Translations under genes and position numbers: made by a program
Assembly (NCBI GenBank): GCA_030761205.1
Contig: JAULJL010000002.1
Coordinates: forward strand, 21,183,010 to 21,247,009
Length of the DNA stretch: 64,000 nucleotides
Direction: 5' to 3'
From: Fremontodendron californicum
Lineage: Eukaryota > Streptophyta > Magnoliopsida > Malvales > Malvaceae
Notes under the pieces: model-generated
Databases searched by the model: none
What the model was told of the DNA's origin: nothing
What the model saw: the letters and a program-made list of their open reading frames with translations, nothing else
In this document: positions 24,935 through 37,800 of the stretch, in pieces
Layout of the letters: every line of letters starts with the position of its first letter
Numbering within the stretch: position 1 is the stretch's first letter

Positions 24935-27018
24935 GGAGAATTCTGTCATCGGGAAAAGGGTGGTACATGAAGAAGATCAACTTGAAAACATACAGTAAAA
25001 GGGCAAAGAGCTACCAATTGGGGCAGCTTCCTATGTTTATATCTAGCCAGCTAATGAGGCACAAAACTATGTTTTCGAAAAAGGTAATATTGGAGCTTAC
25101 CCAAATGATGTTAACGTTCCAGACTTTGAGGAACTAGCTGAAAAGGAAAAGGCAAGGATGACTGAACTGAAGAGGGTTGAAATGGCAGAATCCCACAAAA
25201 AAATCAACTGCTGGAGGAGAGGTTGAGGGCCGTTGAAGGGGCGTAGTTATTTGGCAGTCTGGATGCCAAGGAGATGAGTTTAGTACACGATTTGGTGATT
25301 CCCCCAAAAGTTCAAAGTACCAGACTTTGAGAAATATAATGGGACTACCAACCCATCAGCACATTTGACCATGTACTGCAGAAGAATGACGGGGCACGAT
25401 GATAATGAAAAACTGCTTATCCATTATTTCCAAGATAGCTTGACAGGGTCTGCAACCCGATGGTACAATCAACTGAGTCGTACCAAGATTCGTTCATGGA
25501 CGGATTTACCCAGGGCTTTCATGGAGTATTATAATCATGTATCTGATATGGTACCTGATAGGCTGTCACTACAGAACATGGAAAAGAAGACTACTGAGAG
25601 TTTCAAGGAATACTCACAAAGGTGGAGGGATCTGGCTACACAAGTGCAACCCCCTTTAACTAGCAAGAAACTACAGTGCTTTTCATCAATAGCTTGAAAG
25701 CACCCTATTATAATAAATTGGTGGGGAGTGCCACCAATGAATTTGCAGACATGGTGATATCCGGGGAGATAATAGAGTCTGCCATTAAGAATGAGAAAAT
25801 AGAAGGGGATGAGTCTGCTACTCCGAAGAAGGTATTCTCTGCTAGGAAGAAAGAGGAAACCACGCAGTTAGTATCAACCAATATCCATATGCACCTCCTA
25901 CACCATATGCACCTCCCAGGCTATATACTCCTCCGACATCTTATGCACCTCTTACACCCTACACACCTTATCCGGGGTATAATCCTTACTATCCCAATGT
26001 GAACTACCTTACCCAAAATCCATTCCCCTATAACAATATACCACAACAACCTTTTCCAACTGGTGTGTCCCCATAGATAAACATCCCCCGAAACACTGTC
26101 CCAAACACTCAAGGTGCTGGACGCAATGATCAATGTTCACCAAGGAATGATCAGAAACCCCAATTTGATCCGATTCCTACCACCTATGGTGAGCTATATC
26201 CCAAACTATTGCAGAGTCAACTTGTTACACTTGTATACCTCAAACCTCTGACACCACCATATCCAAGATGGTACAACGCAAATATTAGTTGCACATATCA
26301 CGCAGGGATTCAGGGGCATTTTACTGAGGACTGTATTTCCTTTAAGAAGAAAGTCCAAAGTTTGATCAATACTGGGGTTGTGAAGTTCGTGACAAGGAAT
26401 GGGCCGAATGTAGCAGGAAATCCATTGCCCGATCATGCTAAGAACTGGGTAAATGTAGTATTGACAGGGGAAGAGAGAAGGTTGAAAAAGCATGTCAGTG
26501 AAGTCAAGACTCCAATGATTAAAGTATGGTTCGAAATGGTAAAAGAAGGAATGGTGGAGGATAGTGATAGTTTAAAAATGGTTGCAAACAAGATAGAGAA
26601 TTGATGCCCGTTCCATGGATATAAAGGTCATATAATACAGGAATGTGGGGACTTTCTGGCTAAAGTCCAAAAGATGATGGATGAGGGGGAACCAGTTTTA
26701 CGAAAAAATAAAGGAAGAAGTAGAGGTTATTGAGAATGCAGCTGGCTACGAGATAGGAAGACCTTTGATCATCTATTATGATGAACCAGAGAAACTATTC
26801 CAGTTGTTGAGGAAATCGCACCTAAGCTAATCATAGATTTGCCTGCTTCCTTTTCGTACAAGGAAAACAAAGCTGCAACATGGAAACATGACTACAACAT
26901 GGTTATTCCAGGGTCTTCGAGTCAGCAAGACATCACAGGTGTGAGGCACTTAACATGAAGTGGAAGGTGTTATGCTCTTGAGGCTGTTGAACAAGGATTA
27001 ACAGGAAAAGATGGAGGA
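24738..27018 (+). pseudogene. gag of element A (coiled coil, core, two zinc knuckles)
   Basis: The start is M-DFRHPYNTRSQ, followed by a Q/E-rich heptad stretch. The Retrotrans_gag core has CRRMTGHDDNEKLLIHYFQD and RWYNQLS at 25375-25470. A MVISGEIIESAIKNEK block and a Pro/Tyr-rich stretch follow, then two knuckles: CTYHAGIQGHFTEDC (26290-26334) and CPFHGYKGHIIQEC (26605-26646). Two knuckles of this CxxH...H...C form are usual in Tat-group gag. Breaks are a TAA near 24996, shifts around 25200-25300 and 25680, and a TGA at 26602-26604. Gag would form particles and bind element RNA. An identical gag start lies at 23985 because of the 753-bp duplication. Confidence 0.88.
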
Positions 27019-27852
27019 ATGGACAAAGGGAAGAAAGCAGCTGAACCAATCCTTATTGAGATGGATTTGTCAAAAGAAGTAGAAAGGGGGTCAGCCCCGG
27101 TGAACAGGATAAAAGATCTGGTGAACAAGAAGGAGGCTTTCGAGTTTTTAAAATTCATAAAGCATAGTGAGTATAGTGTGGTTGAGCAATTGCAACGCCA
27201 ACCAACAAGAATCTCCATCTTATCTTTGCTATTGAACTCAGAGCCATACAGAAATGGCCTGTTGAGAGTGTTGAATCATGCATATGTGGCTAACAACATA
27301 TCAGTAGAAAAATTAGATAGGCTAGTGGGAAACATTGTGATAGATGACCATATATATTTTAGTTATGATGAAATACCATCCAATGGTATTGGGTCAACAA
27401 AGGCTCTTTACATAACAACCACTTGCAAAGGGCATATATTACTGAAGGTGCTTCTGGATAATGGTTCTTCATTAAATGTAACGCCCTTGGCAACCCTGTC
27501 TAAGTTGCCAGTTGATATTTCTTATATGCTACCAAGTTGCACGGTGGTCAGAGCTTTTGATGGTACTAGGAGAATTGTAATGTGAACTATTGAAGTTCCT
27601 CTGGAGATAGGCCCATGCACCTATACGGTGAACTTTCAGGTCATTGATATTAATCCTTCCTATAATTGCTTGTTGGGAAGGCCGTGGATACATTCAGCAG
27701 GGGCTGTACCCTCATCTCTCCACCAAAAGCTGAAATTTGTGATGGAGGGGTGTTTGATCACTGTATCAGGAGAAGAGAACATAATAGCCTCTGCATCTAC
27801 TGAATCTCTTTATGTTGAACCCAATGAAGATGCCGTAGAATTTTCTTTTTGA
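27019..27852 (+). pseudogene. Aspartic protease of element A
   Basis: A 188-residue open stretch carries the active-site motif LLDNGSSLNV (DNGS at 27457-27468), in place of the DTGA of many retroelements, as is usual for Tat/Ogre. After a TGA near 27583 the frame resumes with FQVIDINPSYNCLLGRPWIH (from 27631), the flap-distal part of the same domain. The enzyme would cleave the Gag-Pol polyprotein inside the particle. It follows gag with no clear boundary, which suggests a gag-pro fusion. The stop inactivates it unless read through. Confidence 0.85.
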
Positions 27853-28400
27853 TCTTTGGAGTTCGTAAATGTGGTTTTCATTGCTGAAGGATAAAAAATT
27901 CCAAAACCAAGGTTGTCCAAGAACACAAGGTTGGGAGTAAGGACTATCATAGGAAAGGGCTGCAGGGCTGGTACAGGTATTGTAAAGTATCTTCAGGGGA
28001 TGGCCTGGGCAATTGAAATAATGTGAAAGTAGGATCGGTTTGGCTTAGGATATCTTCCCAAGGCCCATGAGAAAAGGAAACAAATTGAAAAGAACCGACA
28101 AAGGAGGATGGCCCGTCTCGCGGGTATTAATGTTGAGTGGGAGCCTATGACATTCCCACCAATCCTTCACAGCTTTCGCTTGACCGGTTCTCTGTTTGGA
28201 GAAAAGAATTAAGATAATGTACTTATAATGATTGAGCAAGGCTTCGAGAGATTCCAGGTGAATAGGGATGAGCAGATCATGATATGGAGATCTACATGAT
28301 CAGGGAGGAAAGAATTGAAAGTGAGAATGCTAACTGGATGGTGCGACCTTGTCCCCCAGGATATAGACTGACCAATTGGAGTGCAACCGAGCTGCCATAG
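27853..28400 (+). pseudogene. Protease-RT linker region of A (decayed coding)
   Basis: Broken frames give pieces typical of the region after protease in Tat/Ogre elements: an SLEFVNVVFIAEG-like stretch, a GKG...RAGTGIVKYLQG stretch and an HEKRKQIEKNRQRRMARLAG stretch. Several stops lie between them (for example near 27890 and 28022). I recognise the order but can assign no enzyme function. It ends near the putative 5' splice site of the Ogre-type intron. Confidence 0.6.
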
Positions 28401-28633
28401 TCTTTAGGTCTATTCCAACGTAATGCTTTTAAACAAATCTTAAATATCTTTGCCCGAAGATATTAAGAATTTCTTTTGTAATGGGCTTTTGTTTAAACAT
28501 TTTCATTCAGTAAATAACAAACACGATGCATTTCCTCCATATTAATGTGTCCATATTCTTTCATTTATGCTATTTATTTTGCTTTTATTGTATATATGTT
28601 TGCCTATATTGTTTCTTCCCCACCTATTTACAG
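28401..28633 (+). other. Candidate Ogre-type intron between protease and RT
   Basis: Coding similarity stops near 28400 and resumes right after 28633. The interval is T-rich, with a long pyrimidine stretch and the acceptor 'cctatttacag' ending at 28633. Ogre elements are known to splice an intron between pro and RT to make Gag-Pol. The 5' site is not clear; 'ttgtaatgg' at 28476-28484 is only one option, so the left boundary is approximate. Confidence 0.6.
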
Positions 28634-30330
28634 GTGTACGGATGCGGAATATGAGGACCTTCCTGTCAGTGATTCTAAAATTGATTTTGAGAGACCCATT
28701 TGCACGGGTGATTTTGAGGCCGACGAAGATATTGAGGATTATGGTCTACCTCCGAACTTATTAAGAAAAATAGAACAAGAAGAGAAACAAGTACTTCCTC
28801 ATGAGGAGCTATTTGAATTATTAAATTTGGAAAGTAGTGAGGAGATAAAAGAGGTTAAAATCGGGACTACGTTGTCGCCATCAATAAAGGGTGAATTGAT
28901 AGCCTTGCTCTGGGAATATGTAGATGTATTTGCATGTTCATACCAAGACATGCTGGGTTTGGATCCAGACATTGTGGTTCATAAGCTTCCTTTAAGGCCG
29001 GAGTGCAAGCCAATTCAGTAAAAGTTGAGAATAATGAGGCCGGACATGCTGTTAAAGGTAAAAAAAAGAGGTGAAAAGGCAGTTTGATGCTAGATTCTTA
29101 GAGGTGGCAAAATATCCGGAATGGGTGGCAAACATTGTTCTAATACCAAAGAATGATGGTAGGGTGCGTATGTGCGTCGATTATCGAGATTTGAACAAAG
29201 ACAGTCCCAAAGATAATTTCCTTTTGCCCCACATTGATACTTTGGTGGATAATACGACAAAGAGTTCTTTGTTTTCTTTCATTGATGGATTCTTGGTATA
29301 TAATCAGATTAAGATGGCATAGGAAGATATGGAGAAAACCATATTTGTTACAATGTGGGGAACATTCTGCTACAAGGTAACGCCGTTTAGGTTGAAGAAT
29401 GCTGGGGCAACATATCAGAGAGCCATGGTGACCTTGTTTCATGACATGATGCATAAGGGAATTGAGGTCTATGTTGATGATATGATTGCAAAGTCACGAG
29501 GAGAAGAGGAGCATATTGCAAATCTTAGGAAACTCTGTAAAAGACTAAGAAAGTTTCAACTCAAGCTAAACCTGACAAAATGCACTTTTGGAGTCACTTC
29601 GGGGAAATTGTTGGATTTTGTTGTTAGCAAAAGGGGAATTGAGATTGATCCGGATAAAGTGAAGGCCATCCAGAATTTGCCACCTCCACGTACTCAAAAA
29701 GAAGTAAGAGGTTTTCTGGGGAGATTAAATTACATTGCTCGGTTTATTTCACAGTTAACCGATAAATGTGATCCAATATTTAAGCTACTTCGAAAACGTG
29801 ATCTAGGAGAATGGGATGAAGGGTGTCAGATTGCTTTTGAAAAGGTTAAGCATTATCAATCAAACCCACCAGTATTAATGCCACCGATTTCGGATAAATC
29901 GATGATATTGTATCTATCAGTATTTGAGAGATCCATAGGTTGTGTTTTGCGGCAGCTTGATGAGACTAGAAAGAAAGAACATGCGGTTTACTACCTCAGC
30001 AAGAAGTTCACAGATTATGAGTTGAAATATTCGTCGGTAGAAAAGCTATGTTATGCTTTAGCTTAGACTGCTCTGAGGCTCAGACAGTACATGCTGTACC
30101 ACACGACGTGGTTGATCACCAAGCTAGATCCAATCAAGTACATGTTGGAAGCACCTTCTATGTCAGGGAGGACGGCAAGATGGCAGGTTTTGTTGTCAGA
30201 ATATGACATTGTATATGTGAGTCAGAAAGCTATCAAGGGTAGTGCAGTGGCTGAATTTTTAGCAAGTCGGGTAGTGGAAGATTATGAGCCGTTGAACTTT
30301 GATTTCCCAAATAAAGATTTGATGTATGTT
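28634..30330 (+). pseudogene. Reverse transcriptase and first RNase H of element A
   Basis: After the acceptor, an acidic leader and the block AYIxxL-type region ending PECKPIQ lead into RT. RT motifs seen are MCVDYRDLNKDSPKDNF (29170 on), the FSFIDGFLVYNQI block, the TPFRLKNAGATYQRAM block and catalytic YVDD (29470-29481). The thumb and the Ty3-type RNase H follow, with EVRGFLGRLNYIARFI and AVYYLSKKFTDYE. The active site looks intact, but stops at 29019, 29320 and 30064 and a frame change near 29060 break the frame. The enzyme would copy element RNA to DNA in cytoplasmic particles. Confidence 0.92.
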
Positions 30331-30760
30331 TCACAAGCGGGTGAGGTTCCCTTGAAGAAGAAAATATGGAAGATGTACTTTGATGGGGCATCTAATGCCA
30401 TGAGGCACAGAATCGGTGTAGTGCTCATATCTCCAGAAGAAGATTATTATCCCTTCACTGCCAGATTGGATTTTGATTTTACAAACAATACTATAGAATA
30501 TAAGGCATGTAGAATGGGCCTTCGTGCTGCCATAGACCAAAAGATCAAAAAATTGGAGGTTTTCGGAGACTCAGCCCTAGTGATATACCAGTTACGCAGA
30601 GAATGGGAAACTCGAGATACAAAATTAATCCAATACCGAGAACTCATATTGAGTTTATTGGAGGAGTTTGAAGAAGTGACTTTCATTTACTTCCCTCGAG
30701 AAGAAAACCGAACGACAAATGCTCTTGCTACTTTGTCATCAATGTTTAAAGTGAATGAAG
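30331..30760 (+). pseudogene. Archaeal-type second RNase H (aRNH) domain of A
   Basis: Immediately after the first RNase H comes WKMYFDGASN (catalytic D at 30382-30384). A TIEYKACRMGLRAA stretch (E), EVFGDSALVIYQL (D) and EENRTTNALATL (D near the end) follow. This second RNase H marks the Tat lineage of Ty3/gypsy elements, known as an acquired archaeal-type domain. It lies in an open 353-residue stretch (30091-31152), so it is less decayed than its neighbours. It would help remove the RNA template or free the tract primer. Confidence 0.88.
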
Positions 30761-32094
30761 GGGCGAAAGTTGTGCCGATCAAGATGAGCATATATGAATC
30801 TTCGGCCCACTGTTTGAGTGTCGAAGAAGAAGTAGATGGTTTCCCTTGGTATAACGACATCTTGCAGTACATAAAGAGTCAACAGTATCTAGAACAGGCA
30901 ACAGAAAATGACAAGAGGACTCTGAGAAGGCTAACAATGGGTTTTGTTCTAGACAGCGAGATTCTCTACAAGAAAGGGAAAGACCAAGTCCTATTGAGAT
31001 GTGTCGGATCTGCCGAAGCTCGAAGAATCATAGAGGAAGTCCATGAAGGGATATGTGTCACCCATGCCAATGGTCACATGCTTGCTAAGCAGATTATGAA
31101 GGCAGGGTATTATTGGCTGACAATGGAAGGAGATTGTATCAGTTATTCCTGAAAGTGCCATAAATGCCAGATATATGCAGATAAGATCCATGTACAGCCA
31201 TCGCCATTGCATGTCATGACCGCACCATAGCCATTCTCGATGTAGGGAATGGATATGATTGGCCTTATTACCCCGAAAGTTTCAAATGGACATCTCTTCA
31301 TCCTAGTGGCCATAGATCATTTCACAAAATGGGTAGAAGCTGCTTCCTATGCGAATGTAATAAAGTCGGTGGTATGCAGATTTGTTAAGAAGGAAATCAT
31401 ATGTCGATATGGATTGCTAGCAAGAATTATTTCAGATAATGCTCTCAATCTGAACAATAAGATGATGAGAGAGGTGTGTACTCAGTTCAAGATCACGCAA
31501 CACAATTCGACACCTTATCGTTCGAAGATGAATGGGGCAGTAGAAGCAGATAACAAAAACATCAAGAAGATTGTCGAGAAGATGACTGATTTGTACAAGG
31601 ATTGGCATGAGATCTTGCCTTTTGCTCTTCATGTATATCTCACTTCGGTTCGCACATATACAGGGGCAACGCTGTTTTCATTGGTATATGGTATGGAAGC
31701 AATGTTACCTATTGAAGTTGAGATTTTTTCACTTCGTGTTTTGATGGAGGTTGGCCCATAAGAGGCAGAATGGGTTAGAGCTCGTTATGAACAGCTAAAT
31801 CTCATCGAGGAGAAAAGATTGAAGGCAATTTGTCACGGGCAGTTGTATCAGAAAAGGATGATTTGAGCCCATAACAAGAAGGTTTGACCTAGACAGTTCT
31901 GAGAAGAAGAGTTGATACTGAGGAAAATTCTCCCTATAATGAAGGATCCGTGAGGAAAATGGGCTCCAAATTGGGAAGGACCCTATGTAGTAAAAAGAGT
32001 TTTTTCTGGAGGAGCATTGATTCTAACTCGGATGGACGGGGATGATTTTAGAAATCCCGTGAATGCTGATGAATTTAAGAAGTATTACGCTTGA
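30761..32094 (+). pseudogene. Integrase of element A (DD35E intact)
   Basis: A zinc-binding region has paired H (HEGICVTHANGH, near 31041) and KCHKC after a TGA near 31150. The catalytic core has D in GMDMIG (31252-31254), D in IISDNA (31435-31437) and E in AVEADNK (31543-31545), exactly 35 residues between the second D and E. The C-terminal part ends with the GPYVVKRV and NADEFKKYYA-type tail used by Tat elements, and a TGA at 32092-32094. Stops near 31230, 31759 and 31864-31920 disrupt it. The enzyme would insert element DNA; the exact ACTGG duplication shows a 5-bp stagger. Confidence 0.9.
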
Positions 32095-33595
32095 AGAAAA
32101 AAAAAAGGGAAAATAAAAAAAGAAAAGGGGTGATGCTATGCACATGGGAATTCGAATGATTCCAAGTGTAAAAATGGAAATTCTATATATCTATCTCCCC
32201 TGATAATTGCTTTTTAAAGAGAATATTCATGCTTAGTATGATAAATGGCCATCTTTCATATCCCCTTCACTAAGAAGAAATTATCCCTAGTCACCCCTTT
32301 GAGCCTTAGGAATTATTTCTTTCTTTGAATCCTGATCAATGATCACCCTCAACACTGGAGGGCAAATACGAGGAAAAATAATCAAAATCATGGAAAAAAA
32401 TAGAGCCATTGGAAAATGTGAAATCAAAGATTGGCAAATGAAAGCCAGCAATGAAAGAAAAGAGATTGAAAAAAAAGAAAAAAAAAAGAAGTCCAAAAAA
32501 GGGACAAACGTTTCAAGAATGAATTCTCCTCAGGAAATGATCCTTGATCCAATCACCCTTAAACATATTTTGGGCCTATTTTATCCTTTCCTTCTAAACC
32601 CGAACCTTGGCCTACATTACGTGCTTTAAAAGTCCATTTTTGATCAAGCATGGATATTTAATTTGAAAGGTTGTTCTCAGAATTTATCTCATCTTTTGAA
32701 TTGACATTTTTACCTTGTAAGCATTTAGAATTCTCATATGCGTGGTGAAAAAAAAAGGAGAGGTTTAAGCCGAAAACCCGCAAAGGGTCACTTAATACTG
32801 AATGGGGGACACCTAAGTTGAAAACCCGAAAAAGGCGACTCAAGTACTGATTAAGGTTTGAATCAATGCTCCGTGTAAAGGGGAACAACTCAGTCTGACG
32901 TAACTACGGAAGCCGAGGGATTACCCAAGTAAATTGCTTATTCAAAAGAAATTTCAGATGGTTTGAAAAAGGAGGGGTCCAAGATATTCCGCATCCGGGG
33001 CATCTACAACCTATAACTTTACATATATTCTTGATGTCCACTTTTATCATTTTAAAACATTCTGTTGCAATAAATTTTTGTTATCCCTTTTATGACATTT
33101 GCTTGTTTCATATTTTCTTTCATACATTTTTGAGATGCATTTTGTTTGTTATTAAATTTAATGATGATTAGTAAACATAAAAATATTTAAATAAAGGGAT
33201 TTTAAAAGTATTACTAAGGAATAGATCTAAATCTTAGAAAAGGTTTGGAAACCACTAATCCCAATGGAAAATTCACCAAGTAAAGAAAAACAGTGAATGT
33301 ATTGGAGACTCCGTCATAAAGTCAGAAATTTGTAAATTTCAGCGAAGTCAGAAACTAGAACTGTTTGACAATTTATCTTGAGTAAAGGGTTCCTTAAGTG
33401 GGGAATCAGTGAACAATTGAAGACTCCGTCACGAAGTCAGATAATTTGTGAACCTCAAAGAAACCATGGATTAGAAATCATGACACAATCATTTGATTGC
33501 ATTCATCCTTAGGAAACATACAAGCATTTACAAAACATGTCATTCTTATCATTGGATTTAGCTAACACTGCAGGAATCAGGAAAACTTTGGCTTC
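32095..33595 (+). other. 3' UTR of A, first part
   Basis: This is non-coding. Blocks such as 'gaattcgaatgattcca' (32150) and 'aaaagtccatttttgatcaa' (32630) match D (60790 and 61390) and B on the minus strand. The part 32750-33540 has the 'aaaacccg...' style blocks common after pol in Tat elements and is not seen in B or D. No gene is supported. Confidence 0.6.
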
Positions 33596-34235
33596 CGCAA
33601 ATCGAACTCGTTCTGTTTCTCAAATGAATCGAGCCCCAAGACCATCATCGAGGTATTTCCTTTTGTTTTAAATCGAATTCATTCTGTTTTATCAAATCAG
33701 TCGAGCCCTGAGACCATCGTCGAGGTATTTCCTTTTGTTTTAAATCCAATTTATTCTGTTTTATCAAATGAGTTGAGCCCCGAGACCATCATCGAGGTAT
33801 TTCCTTTTGTTTTAAATCGAATTAATTCTGTTTTATCAAATAAGTCGAGCCCCGAGACCATCGTCGAGGTATTTCCATATGTTTAAAATCAAATTCATTC
33901 AGTTCTATCAAATGAGTCGAGCCCCGAGACCATCATCAAGGTATTTCCTTTTGTTTTAAATCGAATTCATTCTGTTTTATCAAATGAGTCAAGCCATCGT
34001 CGAGGTATTTCCTTTTGTTTTAAATCGAATTCATTCTATTTTATCAAATGAGTCGAGCCTCGAGACCATCGTCGAGGTATTTCCTTTTGTTTTATATCGA
34101 ATTCATTCTGTTTATCAAATGAGTTGAGCCCCGAGACTATCATCGAGGAATTTCCTTTTGTTTTAAATTGAATTCATTCTGTTTCTCAAATGAGTCGAGC
34201 CTGGGACCGTCGTCAAGGTATTTTTCTCTTTAAAT
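33596..34235 (+). repeat. 72-bp minisatellite in the A 3' UTR
   Basis: About nine copies of a 72-bp unit run head to tail, each with 'gagtcgagccccgagacc' and 'cgaggtatttccttttg'. The 'aggtatt' core falls near 33651, 33723, 33795, 33867, 33939, 34003, 34075, 34146 and 34216, so seven of eight steps are 70-72 bp and one is 64. The same unit occurs singly or as part of longer repeats in D (63330 on). Confidence 0.93.
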
Positions 34236-34299
34236 CATGGATAAGACCTCCGGGCACCATTCGTAAGACCTCAAAGCACAAGTTTCCAGAGTTTTACAG

Positions 34300-34510
34300 T
34301 TTTAAACAATAAACAAGTCTTTGGTGGTGATAACCAAAGCCTCTGGTGGAGATATCCAAAGTTTTTTCAGTTTTAGAAGTGAACAAGTCTTTGGTGGCGA
34401 TAGCCAAAGCCTCTGGTGGAGATATCCAAAGTTTTACATTTGCTTGAGCAAGTCTTTGGTGGTGATAGCCAAAGCTTCTAGAGAAGATGCCCAGAATTTT
34501 AAACACAGCT
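34300..34510 (+). repeat. 70-bp repeat, three copies
   Basis: Three units share 'caagtctttggtggtgata' and 'cctctggtggagatatcc', starting near 34314, 34384 and 34449. The same unit is amplified in D at 62740-63090 and 63370-63900. Confidence 0.88.
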
Positions 34511-34790
34511 TAGCACAAGAAAGGTTAAGCCCCCGAGACCATCGCCGAGGTTTTTTCTTCTCTTTCAAATCAAACTCGTTTCCATAAGATGGGTCGAGCC
34601 TTGATTAGTCAGGGAACTCAATTTGAGGACAAAATCTTCAATTTACAGCTTTTTCAAACAAAAAAATTTGATGATGAAAAAATGATGATGATTGATAACC
34701 CCTTTCCCTTTCTTTCACATGTGATTTCACTAACCATATAAAATTAGTGTTTGTTTATCTTTGCCTGATTCCTGATTCTTAGCAATAGCC

Positions 34791-34803
34791 AAATAGGGGC
34801 AAC
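34791..34803 (+). other. Polypurine tract of element A
   Basis: The purine-rich 'aaataggggcaac' lies directly before the 3' LTR. RNase H would leave it as the plus-strand primer. Confidence 0.75.
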
Positions 34804-37800
34804 TGTAGAAATCTAATTTTGTCCGGACCACTAAATCAGATATGTTTTCTTCCTAAATTGATGATTCAGAATGCAAAAGGCTTTTCTCACCCTGCAGGTG
34901 GTACTTCGAGACTTAGTCTAAGAAAGTAGACATAAAAAGTCAAACTCGAAAAAAGTCAACCTCAAAAAAGTCAACCCCAAAAAGTCAACCCTAAAAAGGT
35001 CAACTACTAAAAAAGTCAACCCACTTTCAAAATCAAGATTTGAATTTCAATTGAAACATGGTGAAAGAATTTTGATAATCCGAGGCCTACATTGAAAGAT
35101 ATGGAGGTTGAAAGTTGGGTTACGAAATCTCAGTAGAAAGGAAACCCTAATTCGGGAAATTTAGGGAAAAATGCTTGAACGATTGAATTGGTCAAAATTG
35201 AAGGTCCCAAATGAAAGATAAGTACTGACTACGGGTAATTGAGAAGCTACTTGAAAGAAAAACCGAAAGAAAAGTCAATTCAGAAGAAAATCGAGAATTA
35301 GGGTTTTTTGTGGATTTTGGTGAAATTTGGAAGAATTACAGAAATGGCCCGATTCGGTAAAACTAAAGCCCCTAATTGATGAGGAGTGATTAAACAATGA
35401 TAGCCCAAGGCTCATTTTAAAGAAAATCTGAAAATCGAACTTGTTTTGAGCAAAACCGGGCTTCAGAGGCAAAAGGGCAAAATTGAAAAATTTGGGAAAA
35501 ATAGCAAATGAACTCCAAAAATTCTGAAAATTTACATATCTCATTCTTATCAAAGAAAATGGCAAAAGAAAATCTTGATTCGGAGTTCGTTTGCAAAATG
35601 GCCAAATCCCGGGTCCACTATGTAGTAATTCAAGCAGATAAATCTCGAAAAATAGTAAATGAGCTCCAAAATTTCTAAAAATTAGCAGATCTCATTGTTA
35701 AATTATTTTGGAGGATATTGGCGAAAGAAAATCTTGATTCGGAGTTCGTTTGCAAAATGTCTAAATCCCGGGTCCATTATGTAGTAATTCAAGTAGATAA
35801 ATCCCCAAAAAATAGTAAATGAGCTCCAAAAATTTTGAAAATTTGCAGATCTCATTCTTAAATTATTTGGAAGAGATTGGCGAAATAAATCTTGATTCAG
35901 AGTTTGTTTACAAAATGGCCAAGTCCCAGCTCCACTATACAGTAATTCAAGCAGATAAATCCTGAAAAAATAGCAAATGAGTTCCAAAAATTATGAAAAC
36001 TTCCAGATCACACTTTTAAATTATTTGGAAGAGAGTGGTGAAGAAAAATCTGGATTTGGAGCTCGTTTAAAATTGGTGAAAGTTCGGGTGCACAAAAGGG
36101 CAATTTTGGAAGAAAAAATCCAAATAAATAGCAAATGGACTCAAAAATTTTTGAAAACTTCCAAAATACAATTTTTTATTATTTTGGAAGTACTAAAAAT
36201 TGAAAATTTGAATTTGGAGTCTGTTTTCTATTTATTTAGGTTCGGGGGTCAAAAAGGTTATTTTATCGAAGAAACCGAAAAGGGCAAATTTGTAATTAAG
36301 AAAAATATGAAAGAATAAGGAATTGCTGGTATTTTACCTCCTTTGATCAGCCAGCATGGAGAAGAAGAAGGAAGCTTGATCAATTTAATTTCTTAGTCAC
36401 TATCAAGCTCACATGCTACCACTAGTACCTTGCAAATGGTCCCCCCTTCATCCAATGGTTTAGGTGCCTTGTAGAAAAGTTGAATGCACCATTCAATGGC
36501 TGAGATTAAATTCCAAGATGATATTTTTATTTGTCAGGAAAGAACCCTCATCTAATGGCCAAGAATAGAAGAACACAACTTATCCAAAGGTGGACACCAA
36601 TTTGGCCAAGCAAGGAAGTGCATGGGATTGTTCCTTTTCATCCAATGGCTTAGGCCATGTACCAAGGCTGAATGGTGGGCATGCCATTTGGCCAAGAGGA
36701 AGGAGGAAAGGGAATGTTTTATTTTTTCCCATATAAGTTGATCATTTAGAGTGAAAGTCAGTAGCTAATTTAGAAAAAAAAAAAAAGGTTTTTGAAAGAG
36801 AAAAGAAAAGCTTTTGTTAAGGTAGCCATTCTACCATTGCTACTACATTTTTTTTCTTTTTCTTCCTCATGCTTTATTTCTTGTTTTCCTTGTGATTTCC
36901 TACTATTTTTTAACATCTTTCTTGTTATTCTTGCTTTTCAAAAAATAAATAAAATAATGAAAATCAGGTGATAATGGTTAGGGTGGGCTTTATCCAATAT
37001 ACCTACCATGGAGCTCATCTCCATATTTTTACCTTAGTTATTTTTTTTTTTATGATTTTGAGATTGAAAATGTTTCATGACCTTGATGAAAATCAAGAGA
37101 TAATGGTTAGGGGGGCTTTGTCCAATGTACCAACCATGGAGCTCATATCTTTGTTATTTATTTGCTTACTTTAACTTGCTTATTTTTATTATTGTTTATC
37201 TTTATGTATATTTATATTCTTGCTAACCATCTAGTTCTTTTGACTCATGTCATATTTTTGCATCTTGGAGCTATTGTCATATAGTTTAGGCCATTTTCAT
37301 TTTTCAAATCATCTTCCATAGCATTTAGTTAGGTCATTTTACATGACATTTCTCACAACACTTTGGTTCCTAGGCCATTCGGCCATGTGCATTTTCTCTA
37401 AGCTTTAGGTCATTTTCTAGGCCATGATATTTGCTATTTCATTTAGACATCTAGGTCATTTTACATGTCATTAGCTTTAGGCCATTTTTATTATTCCATG
37501 TCATTTTACATGTCATTTAAGCATTAGGCTATTTTCATATGCTATGTTGTTTTTCCATGACATTTAGACATTAGGCCATTTTCATATGCCATGTTATTTT
37601 TCCATGTCATTTAGACACTAGGTCAGGCATATTAAGTTAGGATAGCATTTATTGTCATGCAAACTCATGCTAGGCATTTAGGTTATTTATGCCATGCATT
37701 TTCCATATCACTAGACTTTATACCATGCATTTCATGCATTCACTGTGTTGCATTTTCATGCATTCCATGTCATGCCACATGATTTATGACTTAGGCCAAT

